Numbered from the stretch's first letter, positions 24,836 through 33,562 are shown. The stretch is 64,000 bases of DNA from Acidobacteriota bacterium (GCA_016715115.1 JADKBM010000016.1:1240001-1304000); one strand, 5' to 3'. Translations and numbers: made by a program. The notes: a model not told the origin generated them from the sequence alone.

Positions 24836-25100
24836 AAGGGAAAAGGCAAAGGGAAAAAGGAAAAGGCAAAGGGAAAAAGGAAAAAGGCAAAGGGAAAAAG
24901 GAAAAAGGCAAAGGGAAAAAGGAAAAGGCAAAGGGAAAAAGGAAAAGGCAAAGGGAAAAAGGGAAAAGGGGAAAGTTAAGTTAAGGTAGTGTCAAGAAGT
25001 CCGTTTTTGCCTTTTCCCTTTTACTTTTTCCTTTTGCTTTTTCCCTTTTTCCCTTTTACTTTTTCCTTTTGCTTTTTCCCTTTTCCCTTTTCCCTTTTTT
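24836..25100. repeat. GGGAAAAAGGCAAA array folded into a giant inverted repeat between convergent genes
   Basis: The left arm (24836 to about 24984) repeats GGGAAAAAGGAAAAGGCAAA words. After a spacer of about 20 bases, the right arm (about 25004-25100) repeats the reverse-complement words (TTTTGCCTTTTCCC). Together they fill the whole gap between the rsmI and M28 peptidase stops. Each convergent transcript would read a purine arm first and then its complement, so the region could act as a bidirectional terminator or form double-stranded RNA. Confidence 0.85.
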
Positions 25101-25104
25101 GAAT

Positions 25105-26775
25105 CTACCGCTGCGTCAGTTCAGGCGGAAGCTGTTTGTCGACCTTCGGCCGCTCCTTCAGATCGGTCAGTTCCCAGAGCGTCAGAAAGATCGTCCGCGT
25201 CACTTTTTCCATTTTCGCGTAATCGATCTTGTCCGGATGGTCACCGGCGCCGTGATAGTCTTCGTGCTCACCGTCGAACCAAAAGACGACCGGGATCCCG
25301 TTGACCGCATAATTGAAATGATCGGAACGGAAAAAGAAACGGTTCGGGTCCTTGGGATCGTCGTATCGATAGTTGTAATTCAACTTCAGGAAACCATCGT
25401 TCGTTCCTTTGGTGACGGCGCCGAGCGTCGAACTCATCATTTCCGAACCGATCACGTAGATCTCGCTCTCGCCTGACAACTCAGCGTTGCAAGGCTTTCT
25501 TCCGGGTGCCGGATTGGTATCGCACGGCGCCATATAACCGGGCTTTTTGCTGCGGCCGATCATATCGATGTTCAACTGCGCCGTGACCTTTTTGATATCG
25601 ACCGTCGGGAACTTGTTGAAATACTCGCTGCCCCAAAGACCTTTCTCTTCGCCGGCGTGCCAAACCAAAAGCACCGAACGCTTCGGTCTCTTTGGAGCCT
25701 TGGCAAGCGCCTCGGCGATTGACAGAACCGCGACCGTCCCGGATCCGTCATCGTCGGCTCCGTTGAAGATCTTGTCGTCGCCACGCGCGTTCGGATTGAC
25801 ACCGACGTGATCGTAATGTGCGCCGATCGCGACCATCTCGCTCTTGAGGACCGGATCCGCGCCTTCCCATAGCGCAACGACATTCTGCGTCCAGAGTGTT
25901 TCAGACTTGCTCTTCGCGGAAACAACGCCGGCTTTGCCGAGATCGCCCGCCGCCTTGTCCGCAGGGTTCGAACCTGCGCCGAAGATCGCGTCACGGATCT
26001 TCGTGCCGGCGAGCATCACAGGCGTCGGCGATTGATTCGGCCGATCGCCGCGCAGTTTCTCGGGCGACATATTGCCGCGCGAGAAGAAACCCTTGACCTG
26101 ATCCCAGAACCCAAGCAATTGCTGCGGCGCGATGACAATGACGCCTGCGGCACCTTTGTCGGTCGCGTTGCGGATCGGATCGGCCCAATCCGTGCCTGCC
26201 GTGGCAGCGGGAAGATCGGCCGGCGTCACGCCCGCCGGCGGCGCAACGATGTACTGTTGTGAAAATCCGCTCCCGGCGAGCACGACGATCTTGCCTTTGA
26301 CATCAACTCCGCTCAGCGCGTCGATGTTCTTTGACTTGACCATCCAACCGTCCTTGCCGAAAACCAGCGGCGCGCTGACGCTGTCGGCGTTGCCCGCGAG
26401 ACGGAAATAATCGTCGTTGAAGGTGTATGTGGTTCCGTCGACCGAGAGCTTCATCGACGCCGCGTCGACCGACTCGCGTTTCAGCGCGATCTTCTGGAAA
26501 AACGTGCCGTCGTCTCCGGCCGGTTTGAATCCCCACCGCGACAGCATAGTGCCGATGAATTTGGCCGTCAGATCAAGGCCCTTTGAAGGCGTATCGCGCC
26601 CTTCCATTTCGTCCGACGCGACGTAGTACAAATAATCCTTCAACTGTGCCGCGGTGATCGCTTCGGCGATCTTGCGCTCGGCCGGCGTGATCGTGACCGC
26701 GGTTTTTTGCGCGAACGTCACGGACGGCAGCAGGAGCGACAAAGTCAGGAATAAGCCAAGTAGATTTTTCTTCAT
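25105..26775 (-). CDS. Secreted zinc aminopeptidase, peptidase family M28 with PA-domain insertion
   Basis: The protein has 556 residues with signal peptide MKKNLLGLFLTLSLLLPSVTFA and a CGGAG ribosome site. A protease-associated-type domain lies around residues 130-290. The M28 co-catalytic zinc residues are in GAHYDHVG (H320), NGADDDGSG (Asp near 341), AGEEKG (E376, E377), NIDMIG and the late GEHEDYHGAGD. It would trim peptides in the periplasm or outside the cell. The length is usual for the family. Confidence 0.93.
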   Translation of the reverse strand: MKKNLLGLFLTLSLLLPSVTFAQKTAVTITPAERKIAEAITAAQLKDYLYYVASDEMEGRDTPSKGLDLTAKFIGTMLSRWGFKPAGDDGTFFQKIALKRESVDAASMKLSVDGTTYTFNDDYFRLAGNADSVSAPLVFGKDGWMVKSKNIDALSGVDVKGKIVVLAGSGFSQQYIVAPPAGVTPADLPAATAGTDWADPIRNATDKGAAGVIVIAPQQLLGFWDQVKGFFSRGNMSPEKLRGDRPNQSPTPVMLAGTKIRDAIFGAGSNPADKAAGDLGKAGVVSAKSKSETLWTQNVVALWEGADPVLKSEMVAIGAHYDHVGVNPNARGDDKIFNGADDDGSGTVAVLSIAEALAKAPKRPKRSVLLVWHAGEEKGLWGSEYFNKFPTVDIKKVTAQLNIDMIGRSKKPGYMAPCDTNPAPGRKPCNAELSGESEIYVIGSEMMSSTLGAVTKGTNDGFLKLNYNYRYDDPKDPNRFFFRSDHFNYAVNGIPVVFWFDGEHEDYHGAGDHPDKIDYAKMEKVTRTIFLTLWELTDLKERPKVDKQLPPELTQR

Positions 26776-26838
26776 TTTTTCTCCGAAATCTGATTATGAA
26801 AAGTAACAATTCATCTACGCCGAGAGCGTGAAAATGTT

Positions 26839-27648
26839 TCATCGCGACTGAACGCTGCCGATGACGCAGATCTTATGTGAGTCGGCGAGCCTGAGCATCT
26901 CGTCGCGATCGAAGATCAACGTCTTGTTGGGCGTCACGCAGAGACAGGTCGCGCCGGCCTCGATCATCGCCCGGACGGTCGGAACTCCGACGACCGGAAC
27001 GTCGAAACGCATATCCTGATTCGGCTTCGCGACTTTGATCACGGTCAGCTTTCCTTTCGCGAGCTCGCCGGCCCGGCGGATGACGGCGTCGGTCCCTTCC
27101 ATCGCTTCGACCGCGACGCACGCCTTCGCGCGAACGACGATCGTCTGGCCGAGATCGAGCCGCGCGATCTCATTGGCGATGCGAAGTCCGTATTCGATGT
27201 TTCCGCGCTCGACGTCGTTTGGCTTCCGGCGCGTGAGCACGCCTTCAGATGCAAGTTGGTCCTGAATGAAATATGTCGAATCGATGAGTTCGATCCCCTC
27301 GCGCGCCATCTCGCCGGCGACTCCGCCGATAAGCGCGTCGGTGTTTCGCTGCGGCAAGTTCCATAACATACGGATCATTCGCAGATCGGGTAGCGCTCCG
27401 GAAAAGAGCTGGACGTGTTTTACCTGTCCGGCCATCATCACTTTTGAGACGCCCTCGTTCTTGAAGAACCCGATCATCTTGCCAAGTTGGCCGATTCCGA
27501 CCCAGAGGACTTTGTCGGCAACGTCTTCGATGCTCTTGTCGGTCTCTTCACGGATCGCGACGACCGCCAGCGACGCGCCCGCCCGCCGCGCACCTTCGGC
27601 GACGAGAAATGGAAAGCGTCCGTTTCCGGCGATGAGTCCGAAGTTCAT
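26839..27648 (-). CDS. lpxI: UDP-2,3-diacylglucosamine diphosphatase LpxI
   Basis: This 269-residue protein cleaves UDP-2,3-diacylglucosamine to lipid X in lipid A synthesis, the LpxH-alternative type found in many bacteria lacking lpxH. Family features are the N-terminal FGLIAGNGRFPFLVAEGAR and the DUF1009 C-terminal domain with CVAVEAMEGTDAVIRRAG and KPNQDMRFDVPVVG. Its presence indicates an LPS-containing outer membrane. ATG at 27648 is preferred; a GTG at 27654 overlaps the stop of the upstream gene and would add two residues. Confidence 0.93.
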   Translation of the reverse strand: MNFGLIAGNGRFPFLVAEGARRAGASLAVVAIREETDKSIEDVADKVLWVGIGQLGKMIGFFKNEGVSKVMMAGQVKHVQLFSGALPDLRMIRMLWNLPQRNTDALIGGVAGEMAREGIELIDSTYFIQDQLASEGVLTRRKPNDVERGNIEYGLRIANEIARLDLGQTIVVRAKACVAVEAMEGTDAVIRRAGELAKGKLTVIKVAKPNQDMRFDVPVVGVPTVRAMIEAGATCLCVTPNKTLIFDRDEMLRLADSHKICVIGSVQSR

Positions 27649-27650
27649 AT

Positions 27651-28019
27651 TCACGCGGCAGGGATCGGACCGGATGCAACGAGTTTCTTCTGACGCGGAT
27701 CGACCGTCAAACTGAGACCTTTGAGCGTACGGGCGCCCAACAGGAGCAAATCGCCTTTTTCTGCGAACACGACCTCATCGACGGTAAAGAACTTGTCATT
27801 TCTGATTGTCGCAAAGCCAATGCTCCGCGTTACCGTCCGACCGTTCGCCATCACAAACGCGACGTCCTTTTTCTCGCGTTGAACTTTGAGTTTTTCGAGT
27901 GTTGATGACGAGACCCAAGTATATTCGCTGCCTGTATCAACCAGCATCTGGGGAATCACCGCCGATTGCGTGCGGTTTGAGACGTTCTCGATCTTGCAGC
28001 GTATTTTGAAGGTGCCCAT
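27651..28019 (-). CDS. Retropepsin-like clan AA aspartic protease
   Basis: The protein has 122 residues. A single catalytic motif, MLVDTGSEYTWV, and the downstream LLLGARTL (equivalent of the ILGRD element) identify a retroviral-protease-like fold that must dimerise to be active. There is no signal peptide, so it is probably cytoplasmic. The start MGTFKIRCKIEN is preferred to the longer frame. It overlaps the region of the lpxI start, suggesting one operon. The substrate is unknown. Confidence 0.8.
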   Translation of the reverse strand: MGTFKIRCKIENVSNRTQSAVIPQMLVDTGSEYTWVSSSTLEKLKVQREKKDVAFVMANGRTVTRSIGFATIRNDKFFTVDEVVFAEKGDLLLLGARTLKGLSLTVDPRQKKLVASGPIPAA

Positions 28020-28063
28020 AGCGAGATTATAGGACGAAGACAGCAAATCCTGAAAACGCAAAC

Positions 28064-28092
28064 AAAAAGCGGCGACCGTCAACGGCCGCCGC
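28064..28092 (-). terminator. Intrinsic terminator between the zinc-ribbon gene and the aspartic protease gene
   Basis: GCGGCGACCG (28069-28078) pairs with CGGCCGCCGC (28083-28092) with one mismatch and a four-base loop. On the minus strand it is followed by five T. Confidence 0.8.
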
Positions 28093-28157
28093 ATAGACTT
28101 CGATCTTTGACGGTCAAGACAATGACCGTTCCGGATCGGATCAAGTTGACAAACAGA

Positions 28158-28517
28158 TCAGACCTGTTCGTGAATCAAGCGTCGCGTCTGATCGCCGAAC
28201 AAAACATCGATCTTGCGCGGTTCGACAAGCGATGTCACCTCGCCGAGTCCGAAAACGGAATGCAGCATTACCTGTCCGCGGCGGTACTTGCGGGTCCGGT
28301 CGTACGGCGCGGCACTCTTGGATTTCGAAACCGTGACCGACGTCTTCACGCCATTGCGAAAGCTATTGGACGTTTCGCAAACGACGCAGTCGGCCTTGGT
28401 GACCTGTTTCTGCTTGCTGACCGTGCGGATCAAATGATCCTGTTCGCCGTCGCACGCCGAACAATTCAGTTTGACCATCGCTCCGGCCTCATACGCTACC
28501 TTTACGGCTTTTACCAT
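28158..28517 (-). CDS. Zinc-ribbon protein with CarD/UvrD-type SH3-like C-terminal domain
   Basis: The protein has 119 residues with a strong AGGAG ribosome site. CSAC (residues 19-22) and CVVC (about 44-47) form a zinc ribbon. The C-terminal segment YRRGQVMLHSVFGLGEV followed by IDVLFGDQTRRL has the pattern of the small Tudor-like domain at the end of UvrD/PcrA helicases and of CarD proteins, which bind RNA polymerase. A transcription- or repair-related role is a reasonable guess only. It lies 11 bases after the DEAD-box helicase gene in the same direction. Confidence 0.75.
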   Translation of the reverse strand: MVKAVKVAYEAGAMVKLNCSACDGEQDHLIRTVSKQKQVTKADCVVCETSNSFRNGVKTSVTVSKSKSAAPYDRTRKYRRGQVMLHSVFGLGEVTSLVEPRKIDVLFGDQTRRLIHEQV

Positions 28518-28528
28518 ATTTTCTCCTA

Positions 28529-29728
28529 TTATCGACCGCGACGCGGACGAAACGAACGAAAACTGCGTTGTTTCGCCGGTCGACTCGCCTGAATCACCGG
28601 TGCCAGGATCTGTCCTCCGAAATCCGGAAGCAAGACCCGTTCCAACTTTTGACCCGTGAGACGCTCGATGGCGTTCATCGCGTGCTCCTCGCCGGTCGCG
28701 ACCAGCGTGATCGCGCGTCCTTTCTTTCCGGCTCGTCCGGTTCGCCCGATGCGATGGACGTAATCCTCCGGCACCTCGGGAATGTCGTAGTTAATGACGT
28801 GCGAAACTGAATCAATGTCGATTCCGCGCGCCGCGACGTCGGTCGCGACCAAAACCCGCGTATGGCCGTTTCGAAAACTCTCGAGCGCTGCTTCACGCTG
28901 CGACTGCGAACGGTCTCCGTGAATTCGGTTCGACTTGTGCGCACGCTTCTCAAGCACGTGGGCGAGCCTGTCGGCCCCGCGTTTCGTCCTTGTAAATACT
29001 AACACACGCTCAAACTTTTCACGTTCGAGAAGATCGAGCAGCAGGACCATTTTCGAATGCGCCGCAACCGGATAAACGGTCTGTTCGACGAGGTCCGTGA
29101 CCTTGCCGCGCCGACTGATCTCGATGAATTTCGGTTCGATCATCATCGAGTAGGCGATCTTTTCGATCTCGGTCGACATCGTCGCCGATAAGAAAATAGT
29201 CTGACGCTTGACCGGCAAGGTCTTTATGATCCCTTTGATCGTCGGAAGGAATCCCATATCGAGCATCCGGTCGGCTTCGTCAAGAACGAGCGTCGTCAGA
29301 TTCGAAAAACTGACCTCGCGGCGTTCCATAAAGTCGATCAGTCGTCCCGGAGTCGCGACCACGATCTCGGCGCCACGGCGCAGAGCGTTCTCCTGTTTAC
29401 GGTAACCGGCGCCGCCGATGAGGCACGCGCAACGAATATGTTTCGGAGCGAGATCGATACAGGCCTGTTCGATCTGATTTGCCAGTTCGCGTGTCGGAGC
29501 AAGAATAAGAACAGATGTTCCCTTTTGCTTGCTTTCGATCAATTTCTGGAGGATCGGAAGCATAAACGCCGCCGTCTTTCCGGTGCCTGTTTCCGCACAG
29601 GCGATAATGTCTTCGTTGTTCAGTGCGAGCGGAATTGCCTGAATTTGGATGGGTGTCGGCTCAACATAGCCGAGCGACTCGCAACTCGCCAAAAGCGAGG
29701 CGTGCAAGCCGAGATTCTTAAAACTCAT
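28529..29728 (-). CDS. DEAD-box ATP-dependent RNA helicase
   Basis: The protein has 399 residues and all core motifs: Q motif PTPIQIQAIP, motif I AETGTGKT, PTRELA, DEAD (VLDEADRML), SAT, ARGIDID and HRIGRTGRAG. The tail is short and Arg-rich (SFRSFRPRRGR), like RhlE-type helicases. It unwinds structured RNA in ribosome assembly or mRNA decay in the cytoplasm. The 440-base region upstream may be an untranslated leader, as is common for cold-regulated helicases. Confidence 0.94.
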   Translation of the reverse strand: MSFKNLGLHASLLASCESLGYVEPTPIQIQAIPLALNNEDIIACAETGTGKTAAFMLPILQKLIESKQKGTSVLILAPTRELANQIEQACIDLAPKHIRCACLIGGAGYRKQENALRRGAEIVVATPGRLIDFMERREVSFSNLTTLVLDEADRMLDMGFLPTIKGIIKTLPVKRQTIFLSATMSTEIEKIAYSMMIEPKFIEISRRGKVTDLVEQTVYPVAAHSKMVLLLDLLEREKFERVLVFTRTKRGADRLAHVLEKRAHKSNRIHGDRSQSQREAALESFRNGHTRVLVATDVAARGIDIDSVSHVINYDIPEVPEDYVHRIGRTGRAGKKGRAITLVATGEEHAMNAIERLTGQKLERVLLPDFGGQILAPVIQASRPAKQRSFRSFRPRRGR

Positions 29729-30064
29729 TTAGTTGTAACTATCCTTTTTGGGTCCTGACCGAAAAGCAAGGTTCCGCCGTTCGTGCGGCAAGGAGCCAAC
29801 CGGCTCCCGAAATCGACTTTTTCGGTAGATTATAGAAGTGTCTAAAGAACGCGTGCTGCAGTGAAACGGTTGTGACTGTTTGCGTTTGAACGCTCAAGAA
29901 TTTCTTCTAGCTGTTATGTAACGAACCTGCCCTCGAACTATCCAAAACGCCACCGCTGAAATCTTTCCAAAAGGGACGAGCCACCGTTGATGAAAGAGAG
30001 AAGGAAATTGTCATCTTTTAGTGTGGACTAAAAACTGCGATCCGGCAACCCCCTTTTTACGATA
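29729..30064. other. Gene-free region upstream of the helicase
   Basis: No ORF of convincing composition is present. A short perfect hairpin GGAGCC-AACC-GGCTCC lies near 29790-29805, upstream of the helicase start on the minus strand. The region may hold the helicase promoter and leader. I see no other structure. Confidence 0.4.
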
Positions 30065-30172
30065 GGCGAACGATTGTCGATTCTGGGTTTTAGATTTAGG
30101 GTTTTCCATTTTTGGTTGCAACGATTCAACATTGCCCAATCCGAAATCCAAAATCGCAAATCCAAAATCGGA
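30065..30172. repeat. GATTT-word array abutting the guaA stop
   Basis: The left half has GGGTTTTAGATTTAGGGTTTTCC words and the right half AATCCGAAATCC and AAATCGCAAATCC words, mirrored. It runs directly into the guaA stop codon at 30173. It is the same word family as 4525-4567 and 12674-12777. Confidence 0.7.
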
Positions 30173-31717
30173 TCATTCCCACTCGATCGTGCTTGGCGGC
30201 TTCGACGAAATGTCGTAAACGACGCGGTTGATGCCGCGGATCTCGGAGGTGATCCGTGATGAGACCTTCTGCAGAAAATCATGCGGCAGGCGCGCCCAGT
30301 CGGCCGTCATACCGTCGGTCGAGGTCACCGCGCGCAAGGCGATCGCCCTTTCGTATGTGCGAAAATCGCCCATCACGCCGACCGATTGGATCGGCAGCAA
30401 AACCGCGAATGCCTGCCAGACGTCACCGTAGATCCTGAAATTATGCAGCTCTTCGATGAAGATCTTGTCGGCCTTCTGCAGCAGTTCGACCTTTTCCGGC
30501 GTGATGTCGCCGAGGATTCTGACGCCAAGCCCAGGACCGGGAAACGGATGACGCTCGAGAATCTCTTCCGGAATGCCGAGATCGCGACCGATCAGCCGAA
30601 CCTCGTCCTTGAACAATTCGCGGAGCGGTTCGATCAGCTTGAGTTTCATCTTTTCAGGCAAACCGCCGACGTTGTGGTGCGATTTGATCGTCACGCTCGT
30701 CCCGCGCAGGCTAACGGATTCGATCACGTCCGGATACAGAGTTCCCTGTACGAGCCATCCGGCGCCGCCGACCTTGTGCGCTTCGGCGTCGAAAACGTCG
30801 ATGAACTTCGCGCCGATCGCCTTGCGTTTTAACTCCGGATCGACGACGTCCTTCAAAACGCCGTAGAAATCTTCGGAGGCGTCGACGCCGACGACATTCA
30901 AATGCAGCTTGTCTTTGTAAAGCTTCAGCGTGGTCTCGAATTCGTCCGCCCGGAGCAGACCGTTGTTCACGAAAATGCACGTTTGCCGCGCGCCGATCGC
31001 TTCGTGGACAAGGACCGCCGCGACCGTCGAGTCGACGCCGCCGCTGAGGCCGCAGATGACGTTTTCGGCGTCACCGACTGTCGTCCGGATCTTCTCGATC
31101 TCCTCGCGGATGAACTGCTTCGACGTCCAATCGCCGCGGCAACCGCAGATCCCGAAAAGAAAATTCCGCAGAAGGTCCTTTCCGAGCGGCGTGTGCGCGA
31201 CCTCGGGATGAAATTGAACGGCAAAGATCCGACGTGCGTCGTTCTCGATCGCCGTGACGACGTTGCCGGTCGTCGCCGTCTGCCGGAATCCTTCGGGAAG
31301 CGCCGTGACGTGGTCGCCGTGGCTCATCCAGACGTCGATTTCGTCCGGCAATCCTTTGAAAAGGGCGCTCGAAAAGTCAATGACTCGCATCCGCGCGTGC
31401 CCGTACTCGCGCTTGTCCGACGGCGAGACAGCACCGGCCAGATCCTTCGCCAGAAGCTGCATTCCGTAACAAATGCCGAGGATCGGAACATCCAAAGAAC
31501 CGTAAAAATCGGCCGCGACCGACGGCGCATCATCTTCGTAAACCGAATTCGGCCCGCCCGACAGAATCACCCCGCGCGGTGCGCGTTCGACGATCTTCTC
31601 AAGCGGATAGAAAAACGGGACGATCTCGCAGTAAACGCCCTGCTCGCGCACCCGCCGCGCGATCAACTGGGTGTACTGCGATCCAAAATCGAGGATCAAA
31701 ATAAGTTCGTGTTGCAT
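30173..31717 (-). CDS. guaA: GMP synthase (glutamine-hydrolysing)
   Basis: The protein has 514 residues and converts XMP to GMP in purine synthesis. An N-terminal class I glutamine amidotransferase domain (ILDFGSQYTQLIARRVRE, with catalytic Cys in GICYGMQL and His/Glu in QFHPEVAHT) is followed by the ATP pyrophosphatase domain (CGLSGGVDSTVAAVL P-loop) and the C-terminal dimerisation domain ending SSKPPSTIEWE. The length and both termini are normal. The start has no obvious Shine-Dalgarno sequence, and its upstream region is a repeat array. Confidence 0.96.
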   Translation of the reverse strand: MQHELILILDFGSQYTQLIARRVREQGVYCEIVPFFYPLEKIVERAPRGVILSGGPNSVYEDDAPSVAADFYGSLDVPILGICYGMQLLAKDLAGAVSPSDKREYGHARMRVIDFSSALFKGLPDEIDVWMSHGDHVTALPEGFRQTATTGNVVTAIENDARRIFAVQFHPEVAHTPLGKDLLRNFLFGICGCRGDWTSKQFIREEIEKIRTTVGDAENVICGLSGGVDSTVAAVLVHEAIGARQTCIFVNNGLLRADEFETTLKLYKDKLHLNVVGVDASEDFYGVLKDVVDPELKRKAIGAKFIDVFDAEAHKVGGAGWLVQGTLYPDVIESVSLRGTSVTIKSHHNVGGLPEKMKLKLIEPLRELFKDEVRLIGRDLGIPEEILERHPFPGPGLGVRILGDITPEKVELLQKADKIFIEELHNFRIYGDVWQAFAVLLPIQSVGVMGDFRTYERAIALRAVTSTDGMTADWARLPHDFLQKVSSRITSEIRGINRVVYDISSKPPSTIEWE

Positions 31718-31759
31718 GATTTGGCGAAAAAGAAATTATAACCGAGAAGCGCCTCGCAC

Positions 31760-32164
31760 GGGTAGACGGTAGATGGGTAGACGGTAGACGGTAGACGGTA
31801 GATGGGTAGACGGGTAGACGGTAGACGGTAGGTGGGTACAATAAGCGTCTACCGCCGTCTACCGTCTACCCGTCTACCCATCTACCTGTCTACCTGTCTA
31901 CCGTCTACCCGTCTACCCGTCTACCGCCTACCGTCTGCCCGTCTACCGCCGTCTACCGCCGTCTACCGCCTACCGTCTACCCATCTACCGTCTACCCATC
32001 TACCGTCTACCCATCTACCGTCTACCGTCTACCCATCTACCGTCTACCGTCTGCCCGTCTACCGCCGTCTACCGTCTACCGTCTACCCGTCTACCGTCTA
32101 CCTCCCTGCTGTCTACCCATCTACCGTCTACCGTCTACCTCCCTGCCGTCTACCGTCTACTCCC
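31760..32164. repeat. CTACCGT/CTACCCGT intergenic array with inverted arms
   Basis: The array is ~400 bases. The left arm (31760 to about 31838) repeats GGTAGACGGTAGATGGGTAGAC words. After an AATAAG spacer the right arm (31847-32164) repeats the reverse-complement words CTACCGT, CTACCCGT, CTACCCAT and CTACCGC. It lies between the guaA start and tRNA-Asn. The right arm is about four times longer than the left. Confidence 0.88.
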
Positions 32165-32218
32165 CTTGACAAGATAATCCAAAATAAATAATCTAAGCAT
32201 TCGTCTTCGGACGGATAT

Positions 32219-32293
<75 letters not shown>

Positions 32294-32301
32294 ATAAATA
32301 C

Positions 32302-32334
32302 GGGCATTTCACGCATTTGTGAGATGCCCTTTAT
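32302..32334 (+). terminator. Intrinsic terminator of tRNA-Asn
   Basis: GGGCATTTCAC (32302-32312) pairs with GTGAGATGCCC (32319-32329) over 11 positions with one G-U pair, followed by TTTAT. It starts nine bases after the tRNA. Confidence 0.85.
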
Positions 32335-32363
32335 ACTTATCTCACCTAGAACAACCCCAAAGA

Positions 32364-33167
32364 TTAGCTTCGATTCGTTTTCGCTGTTATCTCATTCCCA
32401 ATTCTTCTTGGAGGTAAGGGAAAAAACGCACTGGTTCCCAGTTTATATTCGGCAAACTCGGGATTTTCCTCCATCTTTCTTTCGAGCATCGGGATACCGG
32501 AAACTTTGAGAATCAAAATAGTGATGGTTAGAGGGCCGATAACTGAGATCAAGCCGTTCGGAACCGAAAGCGCGATGAGCCAGATTCCCCACCACTGCAC
32601 CACTTCGCCAAAATAATTTGGGTGGCGAGTGTAACGCCATAGCCCGCTTCGCATCAGTTTGCCTTTGTTGGCCGGGTCGCCGATAAATTTCGCGAGTTGT
32701 GAGTCGCCAACGGCCTCAAAGAGAAAACCAAAGAGCCACACCAAGGCCCCTGCAAAGTCTAAAAAGCCGAAAGTTTTGTCATCGCTCCGATTCACCAGCA
32801 AAACCGGCAGGGCCACGACAAACAGCAGAATGCCCTGCAACAAAAAGACCTGCGCATATGAACGCAGATAGAACCATTCGCCCCACGCCGCGCGCCAAGC
32901 CGCATAACGGTAATCCTCTGCCTTGCCGGAATTGCGCGTGTGAATATGCCATGCCAAGCGCAGCCCCCACAAACTTACCAATACTCCTACAAGTAACGCT
33001 CGTATGCTGGTGTCACCCGACATAAAATAAGATGTCCAGGCAAGCAGCGTAAAACCAAGTCCCCAAGCAATATCAGCGACGTCATTTCTTTTTTTGATGA
33101 GAGAAAAAACGAACCAAAGGTTGATGTGTACGAATAGGACAATTGCGAGGGCTGCAAAGTAGTTCAT
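32364..33167 (-). CDS. DUF1295 family membrane protein (steroid 5-alpha-reductase-like fold)
   Basis: The protein has 267 residues and about seven membrane helices. The start at 33167 overlaps the DUF2177 stop (ATGA); the longer frame is rejected. The C-terminal LMRSGLWRYTRHPNYFGEVVQWWGIW is the signature of DUF1295 and related isoprenylcysteine-methyltransferase/steroid-reductase membrane enzymes. It probably reduces or methylates a lipid using NADPH or SAM. DUF1295 and DUF2177 genes are often neighbours, typically with cyclopropane-fatty-acid genes, which are absent here. Confidence 0.87.
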   Translation of the reverse strand: MNYFAALAIVLFVHINLWFVFSLIKKRNDVADIAWGLGFTLLAWTSYFMSGDTSIRALLVGVLVSLWGLRLAWHIHTRNSGKAEDYRYAAWRAAWGEWFYLRSYAQVFLLQGILLFVVALPVLLVNRSDDKTFGFLDFAGALVWLFGFLFEAVGDSQLAKFIGDPANKGKLMRSGLWRYTRHPNYFGEVVQWWGIWLIALSVPNGLISVIGPLTITILILKVSGIPMLERKMEENPEFAEYKLGTSAFFPLPPRRIGNEITAKTNRS

Positions 33168-33562
33168 ATTCCGACCTTGCTCGCGATAAAGTAAGTAATC
33201 GTCGAGACCGATCCCGCAAGCACCGCGCCCCAAGCCAGATCGACCATCGTTACCGTGAGCGGCCAATCTTTGATCGTTGCAAGGTTTGTCAGGTCATAAG
33301 TGGCATAGGTAATAAATCCAAATACTGCTCCATACAGCAACGCATATACCCAAGAACCTTTTTCGTGAGCCGGCATAATGACGAAGAGCACCAGACCCGC
33401 GATGAACAGTAGGTAGAAGATGATCGCGGCCGTCCAGTTAATGTCATTCTTCATCAAGAAACCGATTTGAACACGATAAAAATTCCTCGCCACCAGGCCG
33501 AGCCAAATCATATCTATTGCGAAGAAAACCGGTAGAGCGATTAAATAAAGTTTAATAAACAT
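33164..33562 (-). CDS. DUF2177 family membrane protein
   Basis: The protein has 132 residues and four predicted membrane helices. It contains AIDMIWLGLVARNFYR near the N-terminus and YATYDLTNLATIKDWPL, both typical of DUF2177. The function is unknown. It is translationally coupled to the DUF1295 gene. The lower G+C of this pair compared with the neighbours suggests a different history. Confidence 0.87.
   Translation of the reverse strand: MFIKLYLIALPVFFAIDMIWLGLVARNFYRVQIGFLMKNDINWTAAIIFYLLFIAGLVLFVIMPAHEKGSWVYALLYGAVFGFITYATYDLTNLATIKDWPLTVTMVDLAWGAVLAGSVSTITYFIASKVGI

Noticed and set aside
31760..32164. CRISPR array
   Set aside because: Units are contiguous 7-8-base words with no unique spacers, and no cas genes are present.
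31832..32191. Repeat protein of LPSTRLPVYR type in the CTACCGT array
   Set aside because: Same reason: an open frame created by the repeat words. Mirrored arms on the other strand give equally open frames.
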